Part shown: one piece after another, positions 17,201 to 26,435 of the stretch
Layout: every line of letters starts with the position of its first letter
How positions within the stretch are numbered: the first letter of the stretch is position 1
NCBI RefSeq assembly: GCF_039529295.1
Contig: NZ_BAAAMN010000003.1
Coordinates: 62,001 to 126,000, forward strand
Direction of reading: 5' to 3'
Source: Yaniella flava
GTDB lineage: Bacteria; Actinomycetota; Actinomycetes; Actinomycetales; Micrococcaceae
DNA length: 64,000 bases
Position numbers and translations under genes: made by a program
The notes under the pieces: model-generated
Databases searched by the model: none
Seen by the model: only the letters and a program-made list of their open reading frames with translations
Told to the model about the DNA's origin: nothing

Positions 17201-18964
17201 TTAGTATCCCAAGCGTACGGGCAAGCCAGATCCGGTTTCGCTGACGGTATTGACCGGCATGGCCGAAATTCCGGCCGAAGAGTCGACCATGACTCCGGCA
17301 TGCACGGCGTTCGAACCGGTTTCGACCAGGTATGCGGAGGCTTCTTCGTCAACGGTTACCGCGGAATCTGCTGCTATTTCTTGGGTAAATTCTTCGCCCA
17401 TCTGGCCCTCGGCATCCACGGGTGTGATGGTCACGGTGGCGTCTTCGGACGAGGTAAGCACCAGCTGTGATTCCGGTTCGGCCACCGACGGTAACGCGAC
17501 CATGGTTTCGCCGCGGATGGGTGCTGTCGATGGCATGTAGGCGGTATCGATGGCCGAGGTGTTGCCGGTGGCGTCCTCGTTATCGCCGGCCGGATTGTAT
17601 GCCAGTGATGTCGCGGAGGCCGCCACGGTAGCGTCGGCATCGATTTCTACCGAGTAGGTCCCGGGTTCAACACCGCTCAGATCGACCGTGGTGGTTGCAC
17701 CCGGTGCCAATTCGATAGCGGAGGCTTCTGTTGGCAGATCGACGGCGCCGTCGGGTCCGCGCAGGGTGATGGTCGCCGAGGCGGCGGAACCGGTTGAGGC
17801 CACGTGCAGAGTTGGGCTTTGACCGTCGAGCCCGGAACCGTCGGCAATGTCTGCGGCGTCATCATCAATGGTGAGTCCCGGGATGACGACGTTGGAGCCC
17901 GTGGTGGCCGCCTGCAGGGTGTCGACGCCCGCCGGGACGATGCCGTCCAACCGGTGCTGTTGAATATCTGCGCTGACGGGTCCACCCGATGACGAAACTT
18001 GCACGGCCACTGAGTTTTCGCCCGGCGCCAGACCTGCCACGAGCATGGATTGGGTTTGGCCCGGGGCCAGGACGATGCCGGATGCGCCGGAGGCATCAAT
18101 CGGACCGTCTTCGCCATAGACCGTGAGATTGACGGTCGAGTTGGTTGCCGACGGGTTGCTGACGGTCACAACCGAGGTGGTGCCGGTGGTGGTGGTCGCC
18201 CCGGGGAGCCAGTGTTGGTGGGCGGCAGATCCACAGGCGGCCACGGACATACCGGCGAGGTCACCGTCGGTGGCGGCATACTGTGCCGACGCTGCCGCGG
18301 TACCCGGACTACCGCCGACGGGTTCGGTGGCCAGTGCGATGGGTAGGCCGGATTCGTCGGGGTCGGAGATGACTTCGTAGTGAGCGTTATTGGCGACGGT
18401 ACCATCGGTCGCGGCGGTGGCCGGTGGGCCCTGCTGTGTTTCTTCATCCAGCGACTCGGTGATTTGGGTGGTCGAGGGTTGCTCGGCCGGGTCTGTTTCC
18501 GTCGCGTAGTAGGAGATGCCCGGGATGTTGCCGGCCAGATCGGATGTGGCGGCGACGGCCAGTGCCGAGACTGCGTCGGAGGAGTCGGGTGAGAAGTCGA
18601 GGTCCCCGCCATCTTCGGAGCCTTCGGGCAGCATCGGCATCCCGGGGCACACACTGTAGGTCGGGGTGGCGGGCAGTTGCGCGGCCTGGGCTGCGGTGTT
18701 CATGTCGGGGGCATCGGGTGCCCAGAGACTGCCCGCGGCGGTGATGGCTGCGACGGCGGCCACGGCACCGAGTCCAAACACGACCGCGGCGCGTTTGGAG
18801 GGCCCTTTTTTGTCGAGGCGACGCAAGGCTGCTTCGCGGCGGCGTGCGCGTGCGGTCGAGCCCTTGTCTGCGGCGGTTGAGCCCGAGTGCGAGCTTGTCT
18901 GGTCCGGTGTTTCGTCGGGCGTGTGCTCGTCGGTGGTTTCGTCCGGGGTGTTTTCGTCAGTCAT
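17201..18964 (-). CDS. DUF5719 family membrane-anchored extracellular protein
   Basis: About 587 residues: an acidic Thr/Glu/Asp-rich cytoplasmic N-terminus (TPDET repeats), one transmembrane helix (about residues 60-80) and a ~500-residue extracellular part rich in Ala, Thr, Ser and Gly with beta-sandwich character (repeated LAPGQTQSMLVAGLAPGENSVAVQV-like segments, quoted loosely). This is the DUF5719 architecture. The gene overlaps the end of the upstream glycosyltransferase by 8 bp, with GGAGGG before the ATG at 18962-18964, so the two are co-translated. The pairing with GT2 is conserved in actinomycetes and suggests an envelope role; no activity is known. Confidence 0.82.
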   Translation of the reverse strand: MTDENTPDETTDEHTPDETPDQTSSHSGSTAADKGSTARARRREAALRRLDKKGPSKRAAVVFGLGAVAAVAAITAAGSLWAPDAPDMNTAAQAAQLPATPTYSVCPGMPMLPEGSEDGGDLDFSPDSSDAVSALAVAATSDLAGNIPGISYYATETDPAEQPSTTQITESLDEETQQGPPATAATDGTVANNAHYEVISDPDESGLPIALATEPVGGSPGTAAASAQYAATDGDLAGMSVAACGSAAHQHWLPGATTTTGTTSVVTVSNPSATNSTVNLTVYGEDGPIDASGASGIVLAPGQTQSMLVAGLAPGENSVAVQVSSSGGPVSADIQQHRLDGIVPAGVDTLQAATTGSNVVIPGLTIDDDAADIADGSGLDGQSPTLHVASTGSAASATITLRGPDGAVDLPTEASAIELAPGATTTVDLSGVEPGTYSVEIDADATVAASATSLAYNPAGDNEDATGNTSAIDTAYMPSTAPIRGETMVALPSVAEPESQLVLTSSEDATVTITPVDAEGQMGEEFTQEIAADSAVTVDEEASAYLVETGSNAVHAGVMVDSSAGISAMPVNTVSETGSGLPVRLGY

Positions 18965-21900
18965 TGACCCTCCGTGTGGTGCGGCGAGCCCGAGTGGGGA
19001 TGCCAAGCAGCAGGGTGATCAGTGCCAGGATGCCGGGGATCCACCAGAGCCATTTGCCCGCGGCTGGAGCGTAGTTCATGGTCAGGTTGCCGCCTGTTTC
19101 GGGCAGGGCAAAGGATTGCACCCATTCGGGGTTGGATGCGGTGGCTTCGAGTTCTTCGCCGTCGAGGTAGGCCCGGAAGCCGGGGTTGGCCCGTTCGGCG
19201 ATGACGAGTTCGCGCGGTGCATCTGCTTCGGGCAATTCGACGTCGATGGAACCGTCCGCGTTGCTCGCAGCGATGGCGACGGTCTGGTCGTCTTGGGTGA
19301 TGCGTGCCCGGGCGGTTGCGGTGCCGCGTGGTTCGGTCACGCCGTCTTCGGTGAGGACATCGACCCCTGCTTGGGTGGCGTCTTCGTCGTCTGATTCGAC
19401 ATCTTCGGGCAGCACACGCCAGAGCCAGCCAGCGTTGGAGTGTCCAACCGGAGCCATGCCGGGAGCGGCGTCAATACCAGCCGCCAGCGAGGTTTCGGTG
19501 CCCGATGGGTCGGTGAGCACCACGTAGCCGGCGCCGAGGGCGTCGAGTGTTGGCCGTGGATCAGCGTCGGCACCGGCGGTGAGTTGGGCGGCGACGGTAC
19601 GTAGGGCGTTATCGGCGTCATCGGACCCCGCGGATTCTGGGTTGAACAGCCCGCCAGCTACGGAGCGTGAAGTCCAGGTGCCGGTCATGTCGTCGAGCAT
19701 GGTGCCGGCCCCGGAAACCAGGTGGGTGCGGATGCCTTCGGAGGTTCGGGTGATGACCAAGGTGCGGGTTTGCAGTTCGGACAGTGCCGAGTCGATTGCG
19801 GTGGCGGGTAGTGCATGCTGTTGGACACCGGTGACCGATGATGTGCCGGTCGGCTGGGCCAAGCTTGCCCGGGAGGATTCCAGATCGCCCGAGTCGTCTG
19901 GCTCGGCTGCGGGAACGGGTTCTGCATCGGTAGAGGCTAAGGCATCGGCTACCGTGCGTTCGGACAGGGCATCGGAGCGCGCCTGGGTAAGCGCTTCATT
20001 GGGCACCATGCGCGGGGTCAGCCATAAACCGGTCGACACGACACCTGTGACGACGAGTGCGGTGGTGACGGTCCGGGCGGGCCAGCCGGCGCGCAGTCTC
20101 ACGGTGGCCAGTCCGGTGCGGCGTTGGGATGTGCCCACGGTCAGGTAGTTGACTCCGATGATGGCTGCGATGAGCCATCCTGCCCAGGCCAGTGAGACGG
20201 CCGGGGTCGTCGACAGTGCGACGGGCACACCGGTTTGGTCCACGGCGAAGATGAATCCGGAGTTTGCGGTGGCTACTGCCAGGCCGATGAATCCGGTGAG
20301 TACCCCGGCGCGGGCGAGATTGCCGCCGACGCCCGGGGCGATGGCACCGATGATGGCTGCTACCAGGACGGGGATGGCGATGATGCCGACGAAGATGCCG
20401 GCCCAGGGTAGCGACGCGTTGGCGAAGTCGAGCCAGGGCAGTTCGGCGAGTCCTGCGTCGAGTGCGGTGTTGTGTGGTAGCCCGAGCAAGAGTTGCCACG
20501 TTGGCGCGGGGTCGTAGCCGGCCGGGGCTCCCGGGTCGGCGAAGATGGCACGCAGATCGGTACCGTGGGTGATCACCGCGGGCAACAGTGTGGTGGCTGC
20601 GAGCAGCGGAGTCCACCACAGCACTTTGGCGGTAGAGCGCAACACCAGCATGACGACGATGAGTCCCGCGGTCAGCGGTAGGAACATCGATGGCGCGACC
20701 GCGGTGATGACGGTCAACAGGATGGCAAGCCAGGCCGCTGCGGTCAACGAAGTGGTCGACCGGGCGTCTCGGGCCTTGCGGCCAAACAGGACCGGGCGCT
20801 GGCCCAGCGAATCGTCGTCGGTGCGGTCGTGTGTCAGCGAGCGGAACAGTTCGATGTCGTCGGCTTTGTACCCGATGGCGCGCAGTAGGGCCAGTACCAG
20901 CCACGGCAACACCAGGTGCGTCACAAGGCCACCCAGCCGGCCTTCAGTCAAAGAGACGAGCAGCACCGGGGCGCCAGCCCAGACGATGCCCGCGGCAAAA
21001 CGCAGATATCTGGAAGAGGTGATGGCACCGGTCAGCACCCAGGCCCCGAGCCCGGCCAATGGCAGGGCAAGGATCCAGAGCCACACCAGGGTCATCGAGG
21101 CATTGGTGGTCAAGCCGAAGAGTGCGAGCAGCCATCCGAATGGTCCGTCGTAACCGGCGGCTCCGGCACCGGCCTGGGCCCATCCGCTCGCGGCCTTGTG
21201 CACGATCGCGGCCAGGTCGTTGCTGACGGGGAGGAGGTTGCCTCCGGCAAGTGCGGGGACGCCGATAAGGTGGCGTAGCCCGAGCAGTGTGACGGCACCG
21301 AAGAGCACCACGAGGGTGACCGCGCCGATGCCGACCCAGTTGCGATCGGGGGTGGCCATTTCTTCGAAATCATCGTGTCCACCGGTGGCTTGTTGCGGAG
21401 TGAGCGAACTACCGGTTCCGTCACCGATGACTCGGTCGGGTTCGGAGACTTCGAGTACCGAGCGGCGGTAGTCTCGCACTCTGGCGCGGGAAGGACGCAA
21501 CTCGTCGACGGTGTCATGGGGCCTGGTCCGGGTCGCGGCTGCCGTCTTGCGCGAGCGTTGCAGGGCGAGCGGTCGGGTCAGGGTTCGCATGACGCCGCCG
21601 GCTTGCGCAGCACCGGTGGCGGGGTCTTTGACGAACAGTCCGGCGATGACCAGCCCGAGTGCAGCGAAGAATCCCCAGAGCCAGCCGCCAAGCATTGCGA
21701 AGAAACCGGTGTGTTTGAGCCGCAGCCAGCGTGCTGCAGCCCAGGCGTCGGAGACGGCGGGTTCTGCAGGCGGGGTATCGTGCTGGACTTGTGCTGCTGC
21801 GACGACGGCGACCCGGTGGCCTGCCAGACGTGCGCGCCAGCACAGGTCCACGGTGCCAACCAGATTCGGGGTGAGCGGATCGAAGCCGCCCAGAGCATCC

Positions 21901-22457
21901 CAGACGTCGGATTTCACGAGCATGCCGGGTAGCGAGACCGCGAAGGTGTCGGTGCGGTGGTCGTATTGGCCCTGGTCGAGTTCGCCGGGTTCGATCATCG
22001 ACAGCACGTCACCGTTGTGGGCGACGGTCAAGCCCACGTTGAGTAGGCGCCTGTCGGAAAGTTGTTTGGCCCCGGCGATGGCGACCGACGGAGAAATCTC
22101 TACGGCCTTGAGCTGGTTGGCCAGTGTGGTGTCGGTGACGACGGTGTCGTCGGTGAGGAACCACATCCACGATTGCGCGTCGGTTGTCCGAGCGGTTTCT
22201 TGGGATGCTGCGACCACATCGGTGAGCTGGTCTGCGAGTGCACTCTGGTGGTCCCGAACGATGTGGTGTGGTTCCAGTCCGTGCCGGGCCATGAGCCGGT
22301 CTAGGTTATCGAGTACAGCTTGTTCTACCGTGTCAGGGGTCACTACCACCGCGGTATCGAGTCCGACCTGTCCATTGAGCGCGGACGTGAATACCTCGGT
22401 GGTAGCGTCGGCGGGATGTTCAAGAACGAATATCCCGGTGATGTGGTAGTTCGCCAC
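18957..22457 (-). CDS. GT2 family glycosyltransferase with large polytopic C-terminus
   Basis: 1166 residues. The N-terminal ~240 residues form a GT-A domain: WFLTDDTVVTD provides the acidic nucleotide-sugar/metal site, and LGGFDPLTPNLVGTVDLCWRARLAGHRV is the usual acceptor-side motif. A dozen or so transmembrane helices and a C-terminal extracellular segment ending in a membrane helix and basic tail follow. It starts (GTG) 3 nt after the whiB stop and overlaps DUF5719, forming a whiB - GT2 - DUF5719 operon. It probably builds or modifies a cell-wall glycopolymer; donor and acceptor are unknown. Confidence 0.85.
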   Translation of the reverse strand: MANYHITGIFVLEHPADATTEVFTSALNGQVGLDTAVVVTPDTVEQAVLDNLDRLMARHGLEPHHIVRDHQSALADQLTDVVAASQETARTTDAQSWMWFLTDDTVVTDTTLANQLKAVEISPSVAIAGAKQLSDRRLLNVGLTVAHNGDVLSMIEPGELDQGQYDHRTDTFAVSLPGMLVKSDVWDALGGFDPLTPNLVGTVDLCWRARLAGHRVAVVAAAQVQHDTPPAEPAVSDAWAAARWLRLKHTGFFAMLGGWLWGFFAALGLVIAGLFVKDPATGAAQAGGVMRTLTRPLALQRSRKTAAATRTRPHDTVDELRPSRARVRDYRRSVLEVSEPDRVIGDGTGSSLTPQQATGGHDDFEEMATPDRNWVGIGAVTLVVLFGAVTLLGLRHLIGVPALAGGNLLPVSNDLAAIVHKAASGWAQAGAGAAGYDGPFGWLLALFGLTTNASMTLVWLWILALPLAGLGAWVLTGAITSSRYLRFAAGIVWAGAPVLLVSLTEGRLGGLVTHLVLPWLVLALLRAIGYKADDIELFRSLTHDRTDDDSLGQRPVLFGRKARDARSTTSLTAAAWLAILLTVITAVAPSMFLPLTAGLIVVMLVLRSTAKVLWWTPLLAATTLLPAVITHGTDLRAIFADPGAPAGYDPAPTWQLLLGLPHNTALDAGLAELPWLDFANASLPWAGIFVGIIAIPVLVAAIIGAIAPGVGGNLARAGVLTGFIGLAVATANSGFIFAVDQTGVPVALSTTPAVSLAWAGWLIAAIIGVNYLTVGTSQRRTGLATVRLRAGWPARTVTTALVVTGVVSTGLWLTPRMVPNEALTQARSDALSERTVADALASTDAEPVPAAEPDDSGDLESSRASLAQPTGTSSVTGVQQHALPATAIDSALSELQTRTLVITRTSEGIRTHLVSGAGTMLDDMTGTWTSRSVAGGLFNPESAGSDDADNALRTVAAQLTAGADADPRPTLDALGAGYVVLTDPSGTETSLAAGIDAAPGMAPVGHSNAGWLWRVLPEDVESDDEDATQAGVDVLTEDGVTEPRGTATARARITQDDQTVAIAASNADGSIDVELPEADAPRELVIAERANPGFRAYLDGEELEATASNPEWVQSFALPETGGNLTMNYAPAAGKWLWWIPGILALITLLLGIPTRARRTTRRVND

Positions 22458-22460
22458 CAG

Positions 22461-22991
22461 TTATGAAGATTTCTTGCGTAGTCGACGACGCTCGCGTTCC
22501 GACATGCCACCCCAAATGCCAAAACGCTCGTCGTTGGAGAGCGCGTATTCCAAGCACTGCTGTTTCACGGGGCATGCACCGCAGACTTTCTTGGCGTCGC
22601 GTGTGGAACCGCCTTTTTCCGGGAAGAATGCTTCCGGGTCGGTCTGGGCACACAGGGCATCGGCCTGCCAGGCAAGTTGACCGTCATCGGCGGTGTCGCC
22701 AAATCCAGGCAGCGCTTCCCAGAGGTCGCTCAGTGGCTGAACTTCAGGCTCAGCGGTGATGCCGGGGTGCAGTGCAGTGACCGTGGCAGCTGGAGCGTCA
22801 TCGGAAGCACTATCGGCAAGCGCGTCATGAGCGGCGAGGTAGGCGGTGGCTCGGTCATCGAGCGTGGCGACATCCTGTCCGGCGCTGGGATCGACTGGAT
22901 CAACAAACCAGTCAACAGGAACTTCTCGTCCGTTACGAGTTACGGATTGGCTCTCGCGAACGGAATGCTCCGTCCGTTGTGCATTGTCCAT
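22461..22991 (-). CDS. whiB2: WhiB-family iron-sulfur transcriptional regulator (WhiB2/WhmD-like)
   Basis: 176 residues from the ATG at 22989-22991, preferred because AGGAAGG lies just upstream. The [4Fe-4S] ligands are C114, C137, C140 and C146 (Cx22Cx2Cx5C). The G(I/V)WGG turn is at 158-162 and the basic DNA-contact tail ERERRRLRKK follows. The extra ~90 acidic residues before the cluster domain are longer than in most WhiB2 proteins. WhiB2/WhmD governs septation in mycobacteria and WhiB in Streptomyces controls sporulation septation. Its place upstream of GT2-DUF5719 and divergent from TIGR03089 matches the WhiB2 neighbourhood. Confidence 0.88.
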   Translation of the reverse strand: MDNAQRTEHSVRESQSVTRNGREVPVDWFVDPVDPSAGQDVATLDDRATAYLAAHDALADSASDDAPAATVTALHPGITAEPEVQPLSDLWEALPGFGDTADDGQLAWQADALCAQTDPEAFFPEKGGSTRDAKKVCGACPVKQQCLEYALSNDERFGIWGGMSERERRRLRKKSS

Positions 22992-23276
22992 AGGTCCCTT
23001 CCTGAAATTCCCATCGGGCACTCAGCATGCCCGGCAACAAGTTATACTGCCATCAACACGGCATCTCGTCACGGTGAGTAATCTATTGTACTGCTTCCTA
23101 ATTACACCGTTGTAACTCGTCTTTAGTCAAGCTCAGAACGGGCCAAACAAGCGCCTGCCAGACAATTCACAGTCAATATTCAGTCTGTCAGCACACGGTT
23201 TTGTGTCATCTCACCTGCGGTAATACGACGAAATGGTAAGCATAGGAAGCAACCTTGTTGCAGTCAAAAGGACATC

Positions 23277-23939
23277 ATGATTTCACTGGCACCCACGCCC
23301 TCCAATGACCCCCTGGAGCCCGGATCCGACCTGATCGCACATCTCGCGGGTTCCGCCCGTCCGGCGATTATCCACTATTCGGGCCAGGAACGCACCGAGC
23401 TGTCGGGCAGGGTGGCCGTCAACTGGGCCACCAAAACCACACACCTCATCGACTCCTACGGCATTGCCACACCCGATGAGCTCTTCGTCGATCTGCCGGT
23501 GACCTGGCGATCGGTGGCGCTGATGCTCGGGGCTGCCTGGTGCGATCTGACCTGCACCGCTGAGCCGGCAGACGCGACAGCTATTCTCACGGACCGTCCC
23601 GATGCTCATATGGCGCATGCGGCAGAAATTTTTGTGACGCATCACCAGACTGTCGATGCGGCGCTGGTCGATGTTGATGACGAGGTGCTGTCCCACGCAG
23701 ACCAAGCGTTGCTGCCGGTCCCCGATCTCATTGGCAACGCCGCGACACAAGCCGATCATCCATTATCGGTCGACGTGCGACGTGGCGGGGTGGTCCTCGA
23801 TGCACAAGATCAACGACTTGATACTGCGATCTGGTGGGCCATCATTGAGGCATGGCGGCGCAGTCAACCAGTTGTACTCGTGGAAGGCGCCGATGCGGCA
23901 CAGCGGGCGCGGATCATCGACACGGAACGTCTCGACTAA
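23277..23939 (+). CDS. TIGR03089 family protein
   Basis: 220 residues. The sequence resembles the N-terminal part of AMP-dependent ligases (RPAIIHYSGQERTELSGRV, DELFVDLPVTWRSVALMLGAAW) but has no adenylation P-loop, which is the definition of TIGR03089. It occurs near whiB2 and LCP genes in actinomycetes (Rv3268 is the equivalent). Function unknown. The ATG at 23277 has AAAAGGA 5 nt upstream. It is convergent with gtrA. Confidence 0.8.
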   Translation: MISLAPTPSNDPLEPGSDLIAHLAGSARPAIIHYSGQERTELSGRVAVNWATKTTHLIDSYGIATPDELFVDLPVTWRSVALMLGAAWCDLTCTAEPADATAILTDRPDAHMAHAAEIFVTHHQTVDAALVDVDDEVLSHADQALLPVPDLIGNAATQADHPLSVDVRRGGVVLDAQDQRLDTAIWWAIIEAWRRSQPVVLVEGADAAQRARIIDTERLD

Positions 23940-23948
23940 CGGTACGCG

Positions 23949-24485
23949 CTAGTTTCTGGATTCGTTGCGGGGTTCGTCATCGACCTGCGGGATGGCGCCC
24001 GTGAAGACCTCGCGGTCGTGTGCCGCGGCTGGATCGGCCTCGATGGCCTCGGTAAAGACCCACAGCCGGTAGGAGATAAACCGGAAGATGGTGGCAAAAC
24101 CCAAACCGATCACGTTGCCAAAGAGCACCATGCCACCGGCCGAGGTGACATCCAGGACATATTTGGCGAGGAACACGAACGCGGCCTGAATACCCGCACC
24201 AATGCCGTTCATCACGAGAAACAGCACGAGCTCGCGCATGACATTTGATTGGCGACGGTTGCGGAACGTCCAGTAGCGGTTGGCCACCCAGGAAAAGACG
24301 GTGGCCACCGCGGTTGCGACGACTTTGGCTTTCACCGCGGAATCTTCCATCGGACCGGTGATGAGCCATACAAAAATACCGGTATCAATAAAGAAGCCGA
24401 TCCCACCGACGACACCAAATTTGGCCATTTCACGCCACAGAAGGTGCACGAGGGCGACGATGCGATCCCGTAGGTTTTTGAGCAT
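23949..24485 (-). CDS. GtrA family membrane protein
   Basis: 178 residues with four transmembrane helices. The GtrA hallmarks are FGVVGGIGFFIDTGIF, the NRYWTF motif in the middle and FISYRLWVF at the end. GtrA proteins are thought to move polyprenyl-phosphate-linked sugars across the membrane for cell-surface glycosylation. GGAGGAGCG stands right before the ATG. It is divergent from purK and fits the envelope-polysaccharide theme of the nearby GT2, LCP and manA genes. Confidence 0.85.
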   Translation of the reverse strand: MLKNLRDRIVALVHLLWREMAKFGVVGGIGFFIDTGIFVWLITGPMEDSAVKAKVVATAVATVFSWVANRYWTFRNRRQSNVMRELVLFLVMNGIGAGIQAAFVFLAKYVLDVTSAGGMVLFGNVIGLGFATIFRFISYRLWVFTEAIEADPAAAHDREVFTGAIPQVDDEPRNESRN

Positions 24486-24661
24486 CGCTCCTCCTTACGT
24501 GGCGTTGACGGTGGCGTTTAGGTCGTAGATACTCTAACCCCTCGAACCTGATAATTGCCTGAACACGGCAATGATCCGGCCATTTGACCCACGAGACTGC
24601 TCGTCACCGCACGGAGCGTGTCGCGTGCCACCAGCCACCCACGCCATCAGCGAAAGCAAGC

Positions 24662-24667
24662 TACTGT
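24662..24667 (+). promoter_or_regulatory. -10 element of leaderless purK
   Basis: TACTGT followed by 6 nt and the GTG start of purK at 24674. The purine-rich AGAAGG touches the start codon and is too close to act as a ribosome site. Confidence 0.5.
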
Positions 24668-24673
24668 AGAAGG

Positions 24674-25834
24674 GTGAGTTTTCCAACAGTAGGTGTAGTA
24701 GGCGGTGGCCAGTTAGCCCGCATGATGGCTCCGGTCGCGATCAATCTTGGCGTGAAATTACATGTGCTCGCCGAAGCTGACGACGTGTCAGCAACAACGG
24801 CGGCCAGCTTCACGGTGGGCGATTACAAGGAGTACGACACGCTCGCGGCCTTTGCCGAGAGCGTCGATGTCGTCACGTTTGACCATGAACATGTACCCAC
24901 CGAGCATCTGCAGCGTCTCGAGGCTGCCGGAGTGCAGCTCGCCCCGGGCCCGGGTGCCCTGGTCTACGCCCAAGACAAACTGGCGATGCGCCAGAAAATG
25001 GCCGAGCTGAAGCTGCCACAACCCGACTGGCGTGCAGTTTCTTCGGTCGAGGAACTGGTGGCCGCCGCAGACGAGATCGGATTTCCCGTCGTATTGAAAA
25101 CGCCACGCGGTGGCTACGACGGCAAAGGCGTCTGGGTGCTCGACTCAGCCGAACACGCCCGACAGACCCACACCTGGTTCGACGGCACACATCAGGCACT
25201 CTTGGTCGAGGCGAAAGTCGATTTCGCCAGTGAACTCTCAGCCCAGATCGCGCGGTCGACCACGGGTGAAACCATCACGTATCCGGTAATTGAAACCATC
25301 CAGACCGATGGTGTGGCTGACATCGTGAAAGCCCCGGCACCGAATCTGGAGACGGCAACCGCCCACGCGGCTCGTGCAGCTGCCGACACGATCGCCACTG
25401 CGGTGGGCGTCACGGGCATGCTGGCCGTCGAGCTCTTCCACACTCCGGATTCCGAAGCCGGGTTCATGATCAATGAGTTGGCAATGCGACCACACAACAC
25501 CGGACACTGGACCCAAGACGGCGCGGTGACCAGCCAGTTTGAACAACACCTGCGCGCGGTACTCGGCCTGCCACTGGGGTCTACGGATCCGGTGGTTCCC
25601 TATACGGTGATGAAGAATTATTTGGGCGCCGAAAACGAAGATCTCTACGGCGCGTTTCCGTTGGCGATGCGAAAATACCCGCACGCCAAGGTGCATGCTT
25701 ACGGCAAATCGGTGCGTCCCGGGCGTAAAATCGGACACGTCAACGTGCTCGCCATCGATGGAAACCTCGATGCGGCACTCGACGCTGCCATCGACGCGGC
25801 GAACATTATTCGCCACGGCACCACCGACTATTAG
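24674..25834 (+). CDS. purK: N5-carboxyaminoimidazole ribonucleotide synthase
   Basis: About 386 residues from the GTG at 24674, where the family N-terminus FPTVGVVGGGQLARMM begins. PurK uses ATP and bicarbonate to make N5-CAIR from AIR in purine synthesis. ATP-grasp features are visible: VDVVTFDHEHVP, FPVVLKTPRGGYDGKGVWV (ATP-binding Lys/Gly loop), then EVKVD-like and INELAMRPHNTGHWT, which holds the metal-binding Asn-Glu. purE follows after 12 bp, so the two form an operon as in many actinomycetes. Confidence 0.93.
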   Translation: MSFPTVGVVGGGQLARMMAPVAINLGVKLHVLAEADDVSATTAASFTVGDYKEYDTLAAFAESVDVVTFDHEHVPTEHLQRLEAAGVQLAPGPGALVYAQDKLAMRQKMAELKLPQPDWRAVSSVEELVAAADEIGFPVVLKTPRGGYDGKGVWVLDSAEHARQTHTWFDGTHQALLVEAKVDFASELSAQIARSTTGETITYPVIETIQTDGVADIVKAPAPNLETATAHAARAAADTIATAVGVTGMLAVELFHTPDSEAGFMINELAMRPHNTGHWTQDGAVTSQFEQHLRAVLGLPLGSTDPVVPYTVMKNYLGAENEDLYGAFPLAMRKYPHAKVHAYGKSVRPGRKIGHVNVLAIDGNLDAALDAAIDAANIIRHGTTDY

Positions 25835-25846
25835 AAGGAGCTTTGT

Positions 25847-26383
25847 GTGACGCATTTATCCCAAACCCCGCGAGTTGGTGTGGTCATGGGCTCGGACTCA
25901 GACTGGCCCGTCATGCTAGCAGCAGCCGAGGCACTCGCCGAGTTCGATATACCCCACGAAGTCCAGGTGGTCTCGGCACACCGTATGCCACAGGAAATGC
26001 TCGAATACGGCACCAGTGCCGCAGAGCGCGGATTATCAGTCATCATCGCTGGTGCAGGTGGTGCCGCACATTTACCGGGTATGCTGGCATCCACCACCCC
26101 GCTGCCGGTGATCGGTGTCCCGGTTCAGCTCAAAACCCTCGACGGCATGGACTCATTGTTGTCCATCGTCCAAATGCCCGCCGGGGTGCCTGTGGCGACC
26201 GTGTCGATCAACGGCGCACGAAACGCCGGGCTCCTGGCCGTGAAAATGTTGGCTGCCAACACCGATGACGATGCGCTACGCCTACGCGAAGCGCTCACCA
26301 CATTCTCGGCAGACCTCAAGGACCAAGCACAAGCAAAAGGCCAAAACCTCAAAAAGCGGCTCGCACAGCCCGAGAGCAGCTAA
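25847..26383 (+). CDS. purE: N5-CAIR mutase, class I PurE
   Basis: 178 residues, the usual length for the small octameric class I enzyme that isomerises N5-CAIR to CAIR. The phosphate-binding VVMGSDSDWPVM, the catalytic SAHRMPQEM (invariant His) and AGAGGAAHLPGMLAS are all present. A strong AGAAGGAG (25833-25840) lies 6 nt before the GTG. It is co-transcribed with purK. Confidence 0.95.
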   Translation: MTHLSQTPRVGVVMGSDSDWPVMLAAAEALAEFDIPHEVQVVSAHRMPQEMLEYGTSAAERGLSVIIAGAGGAAHLPGMLASTTPLPVIGVPVQLKTLDGMDSLLSIVQMPAGVPVATVSINGARNAGLLAVKMLAANTDDDALRLREALTTFSADLKDQAQAKGQNLKKRLAQPESS

Positions 26384-26435
26384 ACTGTCTGATTCGGTTG
26401 CATAACAAACTTCCCCCGACCCATATCGAGTAGCA

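Noticed and set aside
20149..22449. Long plus-strand open frames opposite the GT2 gene
   Set aside because: Ser/Ala/Val-rich shadows of a GC-rich coding strand; the minus-strand GT2 motifs are unambiguous.
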